A DNA stretch of 64,000 bases. Source: Hydrogenoanaerobacterium saccharovorans (GTDB lineage Bacteria; Bacillota; Clostridia; Oscillospirales; Ruminococcaceae). Shown here piece after piece: positions 42,655 through 51,511 of the stretch (the first letter of the stretch is position 1; each line of letters begins with the position of its first letter). A model generated the notes under the pieces. That model was not told where the DNA came from, did no database searches, and was given only the letters and a program-made list of their open reading frames with translations. A program made the translations under genes and the position numbers. The stretch lies in the NCBI RefSeq assembly GCF_003814745.1, contig NZ_RKRD01000001.1:1240001-1304000 (forward strand). Direction: 5' to 3'.

Positions 42655-43398
42655 ATGAATACGGCATTTTATACCGCTGTTTCGGGAATGACAACCTTTC
42701 AAAAAGATATGGACCTGGTATCAAATAACATGGCAAATATCAACACCGTAGGTTACAAGCCGCAAAAATCATCTTTCAGCGACCTTTTGTATACTCAGAT
42801 GAATACACGTGCAAACGGCAACTTTATGACCGGTCACGGCGTTAAAATAGAAAACGTCGATATGCTGTTTAAGCAAGGTATGCTCAACCGTACCGAGTAC
42901 GGGTTAGATTTTGCACTGGTTGGCGAGGGCTTTTTCTGTGTTGACCGAGGCGGAGAAAATTTAGAATACACCCGTAACGGTTCATTTTCTGTAGGTATGG
43001 ATCGCAAGCGTGCGTACCTTGTTACTTCTGATGGCGGTTATGTGCTTGATGACCGCGGAAGAAGAATTGAACTTAATATGAAAGATAACAGCAATGTGGC
43101 AGATATTGATGGTATTGAGGAACGAATCGGGATTTACACCTTCTCAAACCCCTATGGACTCAAACCAATCGGAAATACGAGCCTTTCGCCGACAGAACTT
43201 TCGGGCGAAGCAAAAGCTGTCCGCAGAGACCGTGATGAAAGTGAAATAGAGCTTATTTCGGGTGCTCTCGAGCTATCTGATGTAGATATGTCTGCTGAAA
43301 TGGTAAATGTGCTTCAAACACAACGTGCTTTTCAGCTGAATGCAAAAATTGTTCAAACTGCCGACCAAATTGAAGAGATGGTTAACAACCTTAGATAA
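42655..43398 (+). CDS. Flagellar rod protein, FlgG (FlhP) type
   Basis: A 247-residue rod protein, second of the tandem pair. It starts MNTAFYTAVSGMTTFQKDMDLVSNNMANINTVGYKPQKSSF and ends LELSDVDMSAEMVNVLQTQRAFQLNAKIVQTADQIEEMVNNLR. It corresponds to FlhP/FlgG. It follows the previous gene by 17 bases with AAGGATGGATG upstream of the ATG. Confidence 0.88.
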   Translation: MNTAFYTAVSGMTTFQKDMDLVSNNMANINTVGYKPQKSSFSDLLYTQMNTRANGNFMTGHGVKIENVDMLFKQGMLNRTEYGLDFALVGEGFFCVDRGGENLEYTRNGSFSVGMDRKRAYLVTSDGGYVLDDRGRRIELNMKDNSNVADIDGIEERIGIYTFSNPYGLKPIGNTSLSPTELSGEAKAVRRDRDESEIELISGALELSDVDMSAEMVNVLQTQRAFQLNAKIVQTADQIEEMVNNLR

Positions 43399-43416
43399 TT
43401 TAAAAGAGGTGGAGAA

Positions 43417-44040
43417 ATGCAGGAAAACATTTACAAGAACCTAGGCGCGGCGCAAATCGATGTGCTTGCCGAAATTGGCAACATTGGCTCAGGCAATGCA
43501 GCAACCGCACTTTCTACGATGTTGAACACCAGTATCAGCATCCAAACTCCCACCGTTAAAATTATGGATATCAACAAGGCGGCGGATATGTTGGGCGGAC
43601 CAGAAAATGTTGTGGTTGGTATCCTTTCGGTTATGCAAGGCGATGTAGAAGGAATGATGCTGTTTTTGCTGGAAAGTGAGTTTGCTTGCAAAACGTTGAA
43701 TGTTCTTTTGGGCTCGGACTATAAGGATTTTAACAGCATTGATGAAATGGGGCAATCTGCACTGATTGAGATTGCTAATATTATGGCTTATTCCTATGCA
43801 AATGCACTTGCTGCGCTTACCGACTTTTTTATTTCGCTCACTGTGCCCTCCATGTGTTACGATATGCTAGGGGCGGTCCTAAGCGAACCAAGCATTGTAT
43901 TTGCAGAAGTCGGCGACCAGCTGATGTTTATTAAAGGCGATATGAATGTGGCAGGCGAGAATATGAAAAGCCACATGCTGATGATACCCGAAGCAAAATC
44001 GCTGCAAAAAATTATGGAAAAGTTGGGCGTACAAGGATGA
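43417..44040 (+). CDS. cheC: CheY-P phosphatase CheC
   Basis: CheC removes phosphate from CheY-P and pairs with CheD. The 207-residue product has two active-site helices: DVLAEIGNIGSGNAATALSTML near residue 14 and GQSALIEIANIMAYSYANALAAL near 112, each with the E-x2-N pattern. It overlaps cheD by 4 bases, so the two are coupled. Confidence 0.95.
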   Translation: MQENIYKNLGAAQIDVLAEIGNIGSGNAATALSTMLNTSISIQTPTVKIMDINKAADMLGGPENVVVGILSVMQGDVEGMMLFLLESEFACKTLNVLLGSDYKDFNSIDEMGQSALIEIANIMAYSYANALAALTDFFISLTVPSMCYDMLGAVLSEPSIVFAEVGDQLMFIKGDMNVAGENMKSHMLMIPEAKSLQKIMEKLGVQG

Positions 44041-44522
44041 GCAAAATAGTGACAGTTGGTATATCAGACATTAACCTTGTTTCTGCACCGGATGTTTTAG
44101 TCACTTATGCACTGGGTTCTTGTGTTGGAATTTGCCTCCTTGATCCATTGAGCCGTTTGGGAGGACTTGCCCATATTATGTTGCCTTCAAGTAAACAGCT
44201 GCCTAACATTCCGCCTTCCAATAAATTTGCTGATACGGCAATTCTTAATCTTGTAAAGCAAATGGAATCATTGGGAGCCCGAAAGGCCCGATTAAAAGCT
44301 AAAATTGCGGGCGGCGCTTGTATGTTTAACTGCGTAAATAACACAGCCATTTCCAATATCGGAAAAAGAAATGTAGCTGAGGTAAAAAATATTCTGGCAA
44401 CGCTTGGAATACCTATATTAGCGGAAGATACAGGAAGTGATTATGGGAGAACCTTGTATTTCTACCCAGAAAATGGTACAATGAAGATAAAATCGGCGTT
44501 AAAAGGCGAAAGCTTTTATTGA
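44037..44522 (+). CDS. cheD: Chemoreceptor glutamine deamidase CheD
   Basis: CheD deamidates receptor glutamines and binds CheC. The 161-residue product has the catalytic cysteine in ALGSCVGICLLDP and the histidine in GGLAHIMLPSS, with the later AKIAGGACMF strand. The likely target in this window is the chemoreceptor at the left edge. It overlaps cheC. Confidence 0.95.
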   Translation: MSKIVTVGISDINLVSAPDVLVTYALGSCVGICLLDPLSRLGGLAHIMLPSSKQLPNIPPSNKFADTAILNLVKQMESLGARKARLKAKIAGGACMFNCVNNTAISNIGKRNVAEVKNILATLGIPILAEDTGSDYGRTLYFYPENGTMKIKSALKGESFY

Positions 44523-44607
44523 GATTGCATTGTTTATATAGCAAAAGTGTGTGGTACAAGTAATATACAAACTCAACATTATAAAAAATGGTTTGGGGGA
44601 ATATGAC

Positions 44608-46365
44608 ATGAGTAATAAGGGTATCGATAAAGAAGACATCTTGGGAATTGAACAGGAGTCCATGTCCGTTGCGAATGCCGTACCACAACAGAAGCCTGAA
44701 GGGTCTCAAAGTTTTCTTTATAGTCTTTTTAACCGATTTAGTTCAAAGCAAGAGAACAAACAAAATGCAACTGAAACAAAAGAGGACAAACTCAATTCCC
44801 AAACTATATCCGAAGAAACCTTAAATGCAAACAATTTCAGTACAAATGCACCTGCTGAGGCAGATTCTGAATCGCACACAGTAGGTGCATCATCTGATAA
44901 TGTTGTAGATTTGCAGGAGCAATCGGCTACATTAACCGATGATGATGCTTTAGCGACTGCTGTGACAGAAAATTCAGACGAACCTATCCCTGAGCCAATT
45001 GATGCTGAAGTTGAAATTATGCTGGATAATGGTAAGATGTCAGCTACCATATGTGTTGCATCACCAAAAGATGGCGGTGAGGAAATTTCTAAAGAAATGC
45101 TGAACGCTGCGCTTGAAAATAGCGGCATTGTTTATGGCATTAATGAAAATCGGCTCAACGAGATTGTAGAAAACAAACTTTACGATAAATTATATCGTAT
45201 TGCGGAAGGCACCCCCCCTCAAGACGGGGCAGATGGTGATATTATAGATTACTTCCCCAGAACACGTGAGTTGAATTTTAAAACTCGTGATGATGGTTCA
45301 ATTGATTTTAAGAGTTTAAACTTAATTAACAATGTAAAAAAAGATGTTCTGATTTGTGAGGCAACGCTACCCACAGAACCTGTCGATGGAACCGATGTAC
45401 AAGGCAATCCGATACCCGGTAGAAAAGGAAAGCCCGCAACGATTCCACGCGGAGAGAATACGGTTCTATCTGAAGATAAACAAAAACTATACACAGGCTG
45501 CGAAGGCAATCTGGTGTTTTTAGGTGGACGTTTTAGCGTTCAGAAAGTATTTGAAGTAAAAGGTAATGTAGACAACTCTATTGGAAATATTGATTTTTCA
45601 GGGGATGTAATCGTCCGAGGGGATGTATACGAGGGCTTTACCATTAAATCTCAGGGTAATGTTACAATTATTGGGATGGTTGAAGGCGCCTCTATTTATG
45701 CGCAGGGCAGTATCAACATTTCAAAAGGGATGAACGGTATGCGCAAAGGGGTGTTGGAATCTCAAAAATCCATCACCAGTAAATTTCTCGAGAACTGCAT
45801 TATTAAAGCAAAAGAAAGCATACAGGCCGAGTCTATCATAAACTCTACCGTATTCTGCGAGGATGAGCTGGTTGTTTCGGGCAGAAAAGGTGCGATGATA
45901 GGCGGTTCGTTTACAGTATATAAACAAATCAAAGCAAAGGTTGTTGGTGCACCCAGTAATATTCCAACAATTATTATGCTTGGGGTTACCCCTGAATTAA
46001 TTAAAGAAAAAAATGAACTGACCAAACAAATAAATGAGTTAAAAGAGCTGGATTCAGGAATTGAAAAAAATATAATTTATCTTGAAAAAATTGCAGAAAT
46101 TGCCCCACTGAAAGCCGAGCGGAGAACGCAGCTTAATCAGTTTAAGATTCAACGACCTTTAAATCAAATGAAACAGGCACAGCTTGAAAAACGTTTACAA
46201 GAAATCAATGAAATTGTAGACAATGTAGGTAAAAGCAGATTGACGAGCAATACCGTCTATCCCGGTACACAAATAACTATTGGCCACATAACAACAATTG
46301 TACAAAATACAACATCAAATTGCTCGTTTTATCTTGTTGACGGAGAAATTAAAACTAGTTATTAA
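44608..46365 (+). CDS. FapA-like DUF342 protein
   Basis: A 585-residue protein with a polar, acidic and mostly disordered N-terminal 135 residues. A DUF342/FapA region follows (about 135-560). The region begins NGKMSATICVASPKDGGEEIS and includes the LPTEPVDGTDVQGNPIPGRKGKP stretch. A right-handed beta-helix follows (GNVDNSIGNIDFSGDVIVRGDVYEGFTIKSQGNVTI), then a coiled coil. DUF342 proteins often close Clostridial flagellar operons. Function is not known. I chose ATG 44608 behind GGGGGAATATGAC. Confidence 0.82.
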   Translation: MSNKGIDKEDILGIEQESMSVANAVPQQKPEGSQSFLYSLFNRFSSKQENKQNATETKEDKLNSQTISEETLNANNFSTNAPAEADSESHTVGASSDNVVDLQEQSATLTDDDALATAVTENSDEPIPEPIDAEVEIMLDNGKMSATICVASPKDGGEEISKEMLNAALENSGIVYGINENRLNEIVENKLYDKLYRIAEGTPPQDGADGDIIDYFPRTRELNFKTRDDGSIDFKSLNLINNVKKDVLICEATLPTEPVDGTDVQGNPIPGRKGKPATIPRGENTVLSEDKQKLYTGCEGNLVFLGGRFSVQKVFEVKGNVDNSIGNIDFSGDVIVRGDVYEGFTIKSQGNVTIIGMVEGASIYAQGSINISKGMNGMRKGVLESQKSITSKFLENCIIKAKESIQAESIINSTVFCEDELVVSGRKGAMIGGSFTVYKQIKAKVVGAPSNIPTIIMLGVTPELIKEKNELTKQINELKELDSGIEKNIIYLEKIAEIAPLKAERRTQLNQFKIQRPLNQMKQAQLEKRLQEINEIVDNVGKSRLTSNTVYPGTQITIGHITTIVQNTTSNCSFYLVDGEIKTSY

Positions 46366-46567
46366 GTAACCGTCAAACCACGCCCACCTATTAAAGCAGG
46401 GCACGGCATGTCATAATGTGATAAATCACAGGCTGCTGTTTCAGATTTGCTGCATGGTCGGATAAAATACCGCAAAGTTGCAAGCTGAATTATTGGCAAT
46501 ATTTTAAAGCCACCCAAGTTTTAAAGCTTGGGTGGCTTTGTCTATGCAGTGATTATTTGACGGTTAC
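46366..46567. repeat. 202-bp element with perfect 12-bp terminal inverted repeats
   Basis: GTAACCGTCAAA (46366-46377) is exactly inverted as TTTGACGGTTAC (46556-46567). The first arm starts directly after the FapA-like stop codon. Near its 3' side is a 13-bp hairpin (46506-46518 with 46527-46539). No ORF of note is inside. It may be a MITE-like insertion or a structured RNA closed by the 12-bp stem. No target-site duplication is apparent. Confidence 0.6.
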
Positions 46568-46836
46568 CAATAAACTAAGAAAGTTGGATGAAACTTTATT
46601 GGTCTAATAAAATCAAAAAAACGTATAATAATTAAGCTTCCTCTTTATTTTTCAGCTTGTTAGGCAATTTTTAATCATTGTTAACATTTCTAATAGCGAA
46701 TTTATTGCCCTCCTCTCTGGCAAGCTTACCCTTGGCTTAAAGGGGCTGCATACCGAGGCAGAAGCGGTTAAATGATATATATAATAAGTTTTTTAGCTAA
46801 TCAACAAGCAGGTTGTAAAATTTGCTATTACGTTAA
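46568..46836. other. Gene-free spacer
   Basis: This 269-base AT-rich spacer contains a short GC-richer patch at about 46709-46770 (CCCTT...AAGGGG hairpin). That patch has a different base composition from its surroundings and could be a repeat remnant. I see no gene, tRNA or clear terminator for the minus-strand gene that ends at 46837. Confidence 0.4.
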
Positions 46837-48120
46837 TTACACCACTTTTTTAACACTGAACGTTTGGCTGAGCAGTGCCCAGTTCTGCGCAAACGGACGC
46901 ATCAGATTCCAGTATCCTCCTCCGCGAAGTCCAAACTCGGTAATCAAGTTAAATTTCCCTTGAATGCTGCGTACATCCTCAAACCAAACAATATGCTTTC
47001 TTCCGTTTTGAGCCCAATATTCAAAAAATGGCGACTGAGCAGTTTGGTCAAATTGGATGGTCACTCCGTTTTCTGCAGCTATTCGAATAGCATAATCATT
47101 ACCGATTGTAGTTGCTTGAGTAATGCCTCGTTCATAGGGGAGCATCCAGTTATACCCATAGTTCGGAATACCCAGCATAATTTTTTCTTTTGGAATTTGG
47201 GTTACTGCATAGGATACTACTTGGCGAACGTTTGGCAGAGGTGCAACCGCCATAGGCGGTCCGTAGGTGTAACCCCATTCGTATGTCATCAACAGCACGG
47301 TATCTGCAATTGCTCCAATCGCGGCGTAATTGTGTGCCTCGTACAACAGTCCAGCTTGCTCTGAAGATGTTTTGGGAGCCAAATCTACATTCACACGAAA
47401 ACCATTTTCATGCATCTGTCTGGTCGCGTTTTCTAAAAAACGAAGGAATGATTCGCTGTCCTCCTGTCTGACGTATTCAAAATCAATATCCAATCCGAGA
47501 TACCCCTTTTGCTTCATCACGTCAAGAAGATGGTTTATGACTGTATTTTGCAACTGAATGTCATTGAACAGTAAACTTGCACGTTCACCGCTAAAAGTAC
47601 CCTCCTCGGTGATGGAAGACAAAAGCAGGATTGGCGCAGCACTATATTGATAAGCGAGGTTGATCAGCTCTTGATCGTTTACTGGAATCAAATCTCCATT
47701 TACGGTAAAACCATAGCCGAAAATTGTAAAATCAGTTAGAAAGGGCAGTGCATGTTGCAAAATGTTCCGATTGATAAAAGGGTATGCGTATCCGTTGATG
47801 GAGACTTCACGTTGCGGTTCGCCTCGAAAGTTAATTGTAATTTGCTCCCCAACCCAAAGCTGACGGTTTCGAATGAGGTTTGGGTTTCTTTGAAGCAATA
47901 TAATAGGTGTTATTCCATACAGGTTTGCAATGGAATACAGCGTTTCTCCTGGCTGCACAGTATGTATCGTTGCGGGTTCTAGAATAATCAGTGCCTGCCC
48001 AACTACCAGGTAAGGCAATCCGTACAATCCATTATCCATGATAATACGCTGCTGTGAAACACCATAACGGTTAGCAATGCTCAAAAGGGTATCTCCGGGC
48101 TGCACAACATGAATAGTCAT
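46837..48120 (-). CDS. LysM and GH18 spore-type peptidoglycan hydrolase (YaaH/SleL-like)
   Basis: A 427-residue protein with two LysM repeats (about 1-45 HVVQPGDTLLSIANRYGVS and 50-98 HTVQPGETLYSIANLYGIT). A GH18 domain with the catalytic DxDxE in GYLGLDIDFEYV follows near residue 203. It has no signal peptide. YaaH/SleL proteins are made in the mother cell and act on spore cortex during germination. I chose ATG 48120, since a GGAATGGAG site precedes it. A longer opening at 48141 is less likely. A candidate sigma-E promoter lies upstream. Confidence 0.9.
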   Translation of the reverse strand: MTIHVVQPGDTLLSIANRYGVSQQRIIMDNGLYGLPYLVVGQALIILEPATIHTVQPGETLYSIANLYGITPIILLQRNPNLIRNRQLWVGEQITINFRGEPQREVSINGYAYPFINRNILQHALPFLTDFTIFGYGFTVNGDLIPVNDQELINLAYQYSAAPILLLSSITEEGTFSGERASLLFNDIQLQNTVINHLLDVMKQKGYLGLDIDFEYVRQEDSESFLRFLENATRQMHENGFRVNVDLAPKTSSEQAGLLYEAHNYAAIGAIADTVLLMTYEWGYTYGPPMAVAPLPNVRQVVSYAVTQIPKEKIMLGIPNYGYNWMLPYERGITQATTIGNDYAIRIAAENGVTIQFDQTAQSPFFEYWAQNGRKHIVWFEDVRSIQGKFNLITEFGLRGGGYWNLMRPFAQNWALLSQTFSVKKVV

Positions 48121-48190
48121 ATAATCGACTCCATTCCCCATTCATCTTTTCGATAAACAAAATTAGTAGCAATGTCAACATAGCATTTTT

Positions 48191-48218
48191 TACATATGCA
48201 CTTTTATTCATAATATGC
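48191..48218 (-). promoter_or_regulatory. Candidate sigma-E promoter of the GH18 gene
   Basis: On the minus strand GCATATT (plus 48212-48218), 13 bases and CATATGTA (plus 48191-48198) resemble the mother-cell sigma-E consensus ATATT-N13/14-CATACAAT. In B. subtilis yaaH is sigma-E dependent. The remainder of 48121-48525 holds the bL25 terminator and nothing else recognisable. Confidence 0.35.
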
Positions 48219-48398
48219 AAGATTCGAAATATAAATACTTGAAGCTGCTGCACATTACATTTTACGGCTAATTTCATACAATTATTAGATTATTCATTAT
48301 AAAAAGCATAACAACTGCAACAAAATGTATGTTTAAAACGTGATGCATAGCTCCTTTCAATTATCTGTTTGCGGTAGGTTTCGAATTTATTGTTACTT

Positions 48399-48447
48399 AA
48401 AAAAATAAACCGCCCAGATAAGCTGTTTTCAGCTATCTAGGCGGTTT
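48399..48447 (-). terminator. Intrinsic terminator after bL25
   Basis: The segments 48407-48425 and 48430-48447 form a long hairpin with a TTTT loop and one or two mismatches. It is followed on the minus strand by TTTATTTTTTT. It ends the minus-strand bL25 transcript. Confidence 0.82.
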
Positions 48448-48525
48448 ACTGTGTTTTAGTATAAAAGCGGTGCAGTAAAAACTTATTACTGCCTTTTTAG
48501 TAAACTTGTTATTGTGTTACGAGCC

Positions 48526-49149
48526 TTATTCTTCACTATCCGGTTCGCTTTCTGTCTCTGATTCTACAATTACTTTTTTAAGCTCAGCAACAGTTAAAAC
48601 TACAGTATCTTCTGGTATTGTAATACGAATATTTTCGTTTTTAGCAATATCCAAATCTTCAACCTTAATAGTAGTTCCGGCATTCATCCCATCAAGATCG
48701 ATAACAACTTCTGGAATAAAGTGCTTTGGCAGTGCATTATAGGGGATTTCTTCAATATGTTGCTGTGTGAGATTTTGATTTTTATCTCGGTTTGCCAAAA
48801 CAACCTTTATTACGCTGTTAACGGGCTCATCGGCAACAAGATGCTGGAACTCTATCTGTTCAACCTGTTGGCTTACAGATTCACGTGTAATCTCTTTGAA
48901 AAGCACATTATATTTTTTGTCCTCAACTTCGATGGTGAGGGTGTTCCCCTTTGATGCCTTGCTGAGAAAGCGATTGATATCGGCTAGAGGAACCTGAAGC
49001 ATAATAGGCTCTTTTAAATTGCGCCCATAAATCGTTGCCGGAATCATTCCATTGCGTCTTAATTTTTTTGCTTTTATACTTTTGTCTCTGAGTTCAGCTT
49101 TTAAATTATAAATAATAATTCCTCCTAAATTTATATTTTTTTTAAACAT
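48526..49149 (-). CDS. rplY: 50S ribosomal protein bL25 (Ctc family)
   Basis: This is a 5S rRNA-binding ribosomal protein of the long CTC type. It has the L25 domain (NLKAELRDKSIKAKKLRRNGMIPATIYGRN) and the C-terminal TL5 domain (about 110-195). The tail is acidic. The only ATG is at 49149, but a perfect AGGAGG lies inside the frame (49121-49126), and translation may start at ATT 49113, 7 bases downstream of it. That would remove 12 residues and give the usual short N terminus. Confidence 0.9.
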   Translation of the reverse strand: MFKKNINLGGIIIYNLKAELRDKSIKAKKLRRNGMIPATIYGRNLKEPIMLQVPLADINRFLSKASKGNTLTIEVEDKKYNVLFKEITRESVSQQVEQIEFQHLVADEPVNSVIKVVLANRDKNQNLTQQHIEEIPYNALPKHFIPEVVIDLDGMNAGTTIKVEDLDIAKNENIRITIPEDTVVLTVAELKKVIVESETESEPDSEE

Positions 49150-49181
49150 TCAACATGTAAAAATGTTGTTATTACTATATA

Positions 49182-49209
49182 AGTATAGCACAAATAAAAA
49201 TATAAGCAA
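49182..49209 (-). promoter_or_regulatory. Sigma-A promoter of bL25
   Basis: On the minus strand TTGCTT (plus 49204-49209), 16 bases and TATACT (plus 49182-49187) form a housekeeping promoter just upstream of the bL25 gene. Confidence 0.5.
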
Positions 49210-49774
49210 ATGTAGTGGCTTGCAATATGATATTGTTAGTTTATTAGGTAACAATGATTTGTAGATAAGTTTGAAAATACACTCGTTCGTATTCATTGCT
49301 CCTTATAAAAAACAAAACCGCTTTAAATTGCCACAAACGGCTTATCTAAGCGATTCTTATCGTTCCAATTAAATTAATAATTGATACCACAAACATGCAC
49401 AAAGGAAAGCAAATAGCCTCCCTTTGTGCATGACGGTACAAGCGAAATATCGTATAACTTTCACGTACCTTATATCATTTCAATCCACAGCATAAAGCTG
49501 ACATGCTCATATTAGCATAAATCAATTACTAATTTTGTCAAAATATCTATTTTTTAATTATTTTAATATAAGGTAAATGAATAAATAGGATGATGTTATA
49601 GCGAGGTGATAGTAATTGATGATTCGTGCACGACCATAATTTAAAGAAAAGACCAATCTCCTGACTTTCTGCAGGAGATTGGTCTTTTTTATGTGGAGTA
49701 CTATAGTAAAACATAGGCTCAAAAGCTAAAGTATGGCAATACTTAAAAACTGTTAATGATTTGTAATAGCATTT
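49210..49774. other. Gene-free spacer with two hairpins
   Basis: This 565-base AT-rich spacer holds an 11-bp hairpin (ATGCACAAAGG at 49395-49405 with its complement at 49421-49431) without a T tract, and a strong terminator listed separately. A seven-codon plus-strand ORF (49616-49639) follows a GAGGTGA site and precedes that terminator, so a very small transcript is possible. I see no larger gene. Confidence 0.4.
49647..49690. terminator. Intrinsic terminator downstream of the phosphohexomutase gene
   Basis: AAAAGACCAATCTCCTG (49647-49663) and its complement at 49672-49688 make a 17-bp perfect stem with an 8-base loop. T runs are present on both strands, so it can end the minus-strand glycan cluster and any plus-strand transcript. 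Confidence 0.82.
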
Positions 49775-51436
49775 TTATGGATTAATCATTTTTTTACAGG
49801 CAGAATTTGAAACTGTGATTGCTTCTTTAGCGCGTTCCTTACTGTTTGCTACAGCGGTGGTGTACAACTTCAGCTTTGGTTCGGTTCCAGAGGGGCGAAT
49901 TACTACTTGGCATCCATCTTCAAGGCTCATCGCAATCACATTGCTTTTGGGCAATCCGGTATTATCGTGCAAATAATCTACCATTGTAACAATACCTTTA
50001 CCCGCAAAGCTGCTGGGGTGATTTTCTCTGAGGCCGTCCAACACTTTTTGCATACTGCTCATTCCTTTGGGACCGTTAAACGTAAAAGTGAGCAAATCAC
50101 TTTGGTAGTACCCGTATTTTTGGTACAAGTCTTCTAATACCTCTAGCAAGTTCTTACCTTGTTGTTTATAGTAAGCACCCATTTCGCATATCAGCATGGC
50201 GGCATTTATAGCATCTTTGTCGCGTACAAAACTGCCCGAGAGATATCCATAGCTTTCTTCAAAGCCAAAAATAAACCGTTCTGCTTCACCCGTTTTATCA
50301 AGTAGTCCAATTTGCTCGCCTATAAACTTAAAACCGGTTAATACGTTACGCAGTTCTACACCATACTCTGCTGCCACAGCGGCTGCCATTTCGGTTGTGA
50401 CAATGGTCTTTACTGCAATTGGTTTTTGCGGCATAGTATGGGTGGTTTTTCGCAGTTTACATATAAAATCGAATAACATTACACCCATATCGTTGCCGTT
50501 AATTAAACGGATACCATGGGCAGTAGGCACACCTACACCCACACGATCACAATCCGGGTCGGTAGCAAGAAAAAAATCGGCATCTGTTTTCATTGCTAAA
50601 TCAGCAGCAAGCTTCATCGCTTCTTGGATTTCTGGGTTAGGATATGGACAGGTGAGAAATCGCCCGTCTGGGTTTTGCTGTTCAGGCACAACGGTTACTT
50701 GTACATTGCCAATCTCTTTTAAGATGTGCTGAACAGGCTTGTTGCCGGTACCGTTAAGCGGGCTGTATACAACATGTAAAGGCACCTGCGGGCGATGCAA
50801 GCTGGCTGTAAGCACGGCGCTGTAATATGCGCTTATTGTCTCATCATTTATAAAGCTGATGTTGCCGTTTACGCACATTGCGTCGAAGCTAGGCAATAAC
50901 TCAAAATCGTTCTCTTTTTCAATGCAGGCTAAAATCTTTTGCGCTGCTTGCAGTGTAATTTGGCAGCCATCTTCGCCATAAACCTTATATCCATTGTACT
51001 GGGCAGGGTTATGGCTTGCAGTAATAACAATGCCGCCGCTGCACGAAAGATGCCGTACAGCAAACGATAGCATAGGGGTAGGCATCAGTTCACGGTAAAG
51101 GTACACCTTTACACCCGCTTGCGCAAGCGTTGCGGCAGCAACTTTTGCAAAATCTTCTGATTTTACACGGCTATCGTACGCTATGGCACAACTAGGCGAG
51201 CCGAACTCGGCGTTTAAATAAGAGGCAAGCCCGCGTGTTGCTTTTGCAACTGTAAAAATGTTCATACGGTTGGTGCCTGCACCTAGTAAACCACGTAAAC
51301 CGCCTGTACCAAATTCTAAGTTGCGGTAAAAGCGGTCCTCCAGTTCGGTTTCATCAGTACATTCACATAGTTCGGCTACCAATTCATCGGGCAGGTCGGC
51401 AGTTTGCCAAACACGTAATTTATCTTTCCACATCAT
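49775..51436 (-). CDS. Phosphoglucomutase/phosphomannomutase
   Basis: This enzyme converts hexose 1-phosphate to hexose 6-phosphate. The 553-residue product has the active serine in TASHNPAQYNGYKVYG, the metal loop DPDCDRVGVG, the sugar-specific loop FGFEESYGYLSG, and the phosphate loop RPSGTEPKLKLY. It resembles B. subtilis PgcA in length. Here it closes the mannoside cluster and would convert the mannose 1-phosphate made by the GH130 enzyme. I chose ATG 51436 behind AAAGGAAAT. Confidence 0.92.
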   Translation of the reverse strand: MMWKDKLRVWQTADLPDELVAELCECTDETELEDRFYRNLEFGTGGLRGLLGAGTNRMNIFTVAKATRGLASYLNAEFGSPSCAIAYDSRVKSEDFAKVAAATLAQAGVKVYLYRELMPTPMLSFAVRHLSCSGGIVITASHNPAQYNGYKVYGEDGCQITLQAAQKILACIEKENDFELLPSFDAMCVNGNISFINDETISAYYSAVLTASLHRPQVPLHVVYSPLNGTGNKPVQHILKEIGNVQVTVVPEQQNPDGRFLTCPYPNPEIQEAMKLAADLAMKTDADFFLATDPDCDRVGVGVPTAHGIRLINGNDMGVMLFDFICKLRKTTHTMPQKPIAVKTIVTTEMAAAVAAEYGVELRNVLTGFKFIGEQIGLLDKTGEAERFIFGFEESYGYLSGSFVRDKDAINAAMLICEMGAYYKQQGKNLLEVLEDLYQKYGYYQSDLLTFTFNGPKGMSSMQKVLDGLRENHPSSFAGKGIVTMVDYLHDNTGLPKSNVIAMSLEDGCQVVIRPSGTEPKLKLYTTAVANSKERAKEAITVSNSACKKMINP

Positions 51437-51511
51437 TAATTTCCTTTCTGGACAAGGTATGTCGTTTCGTTTATACAAGGCGTTTTATCGGTTAAAAGCG
51501 TATGCCATGCA

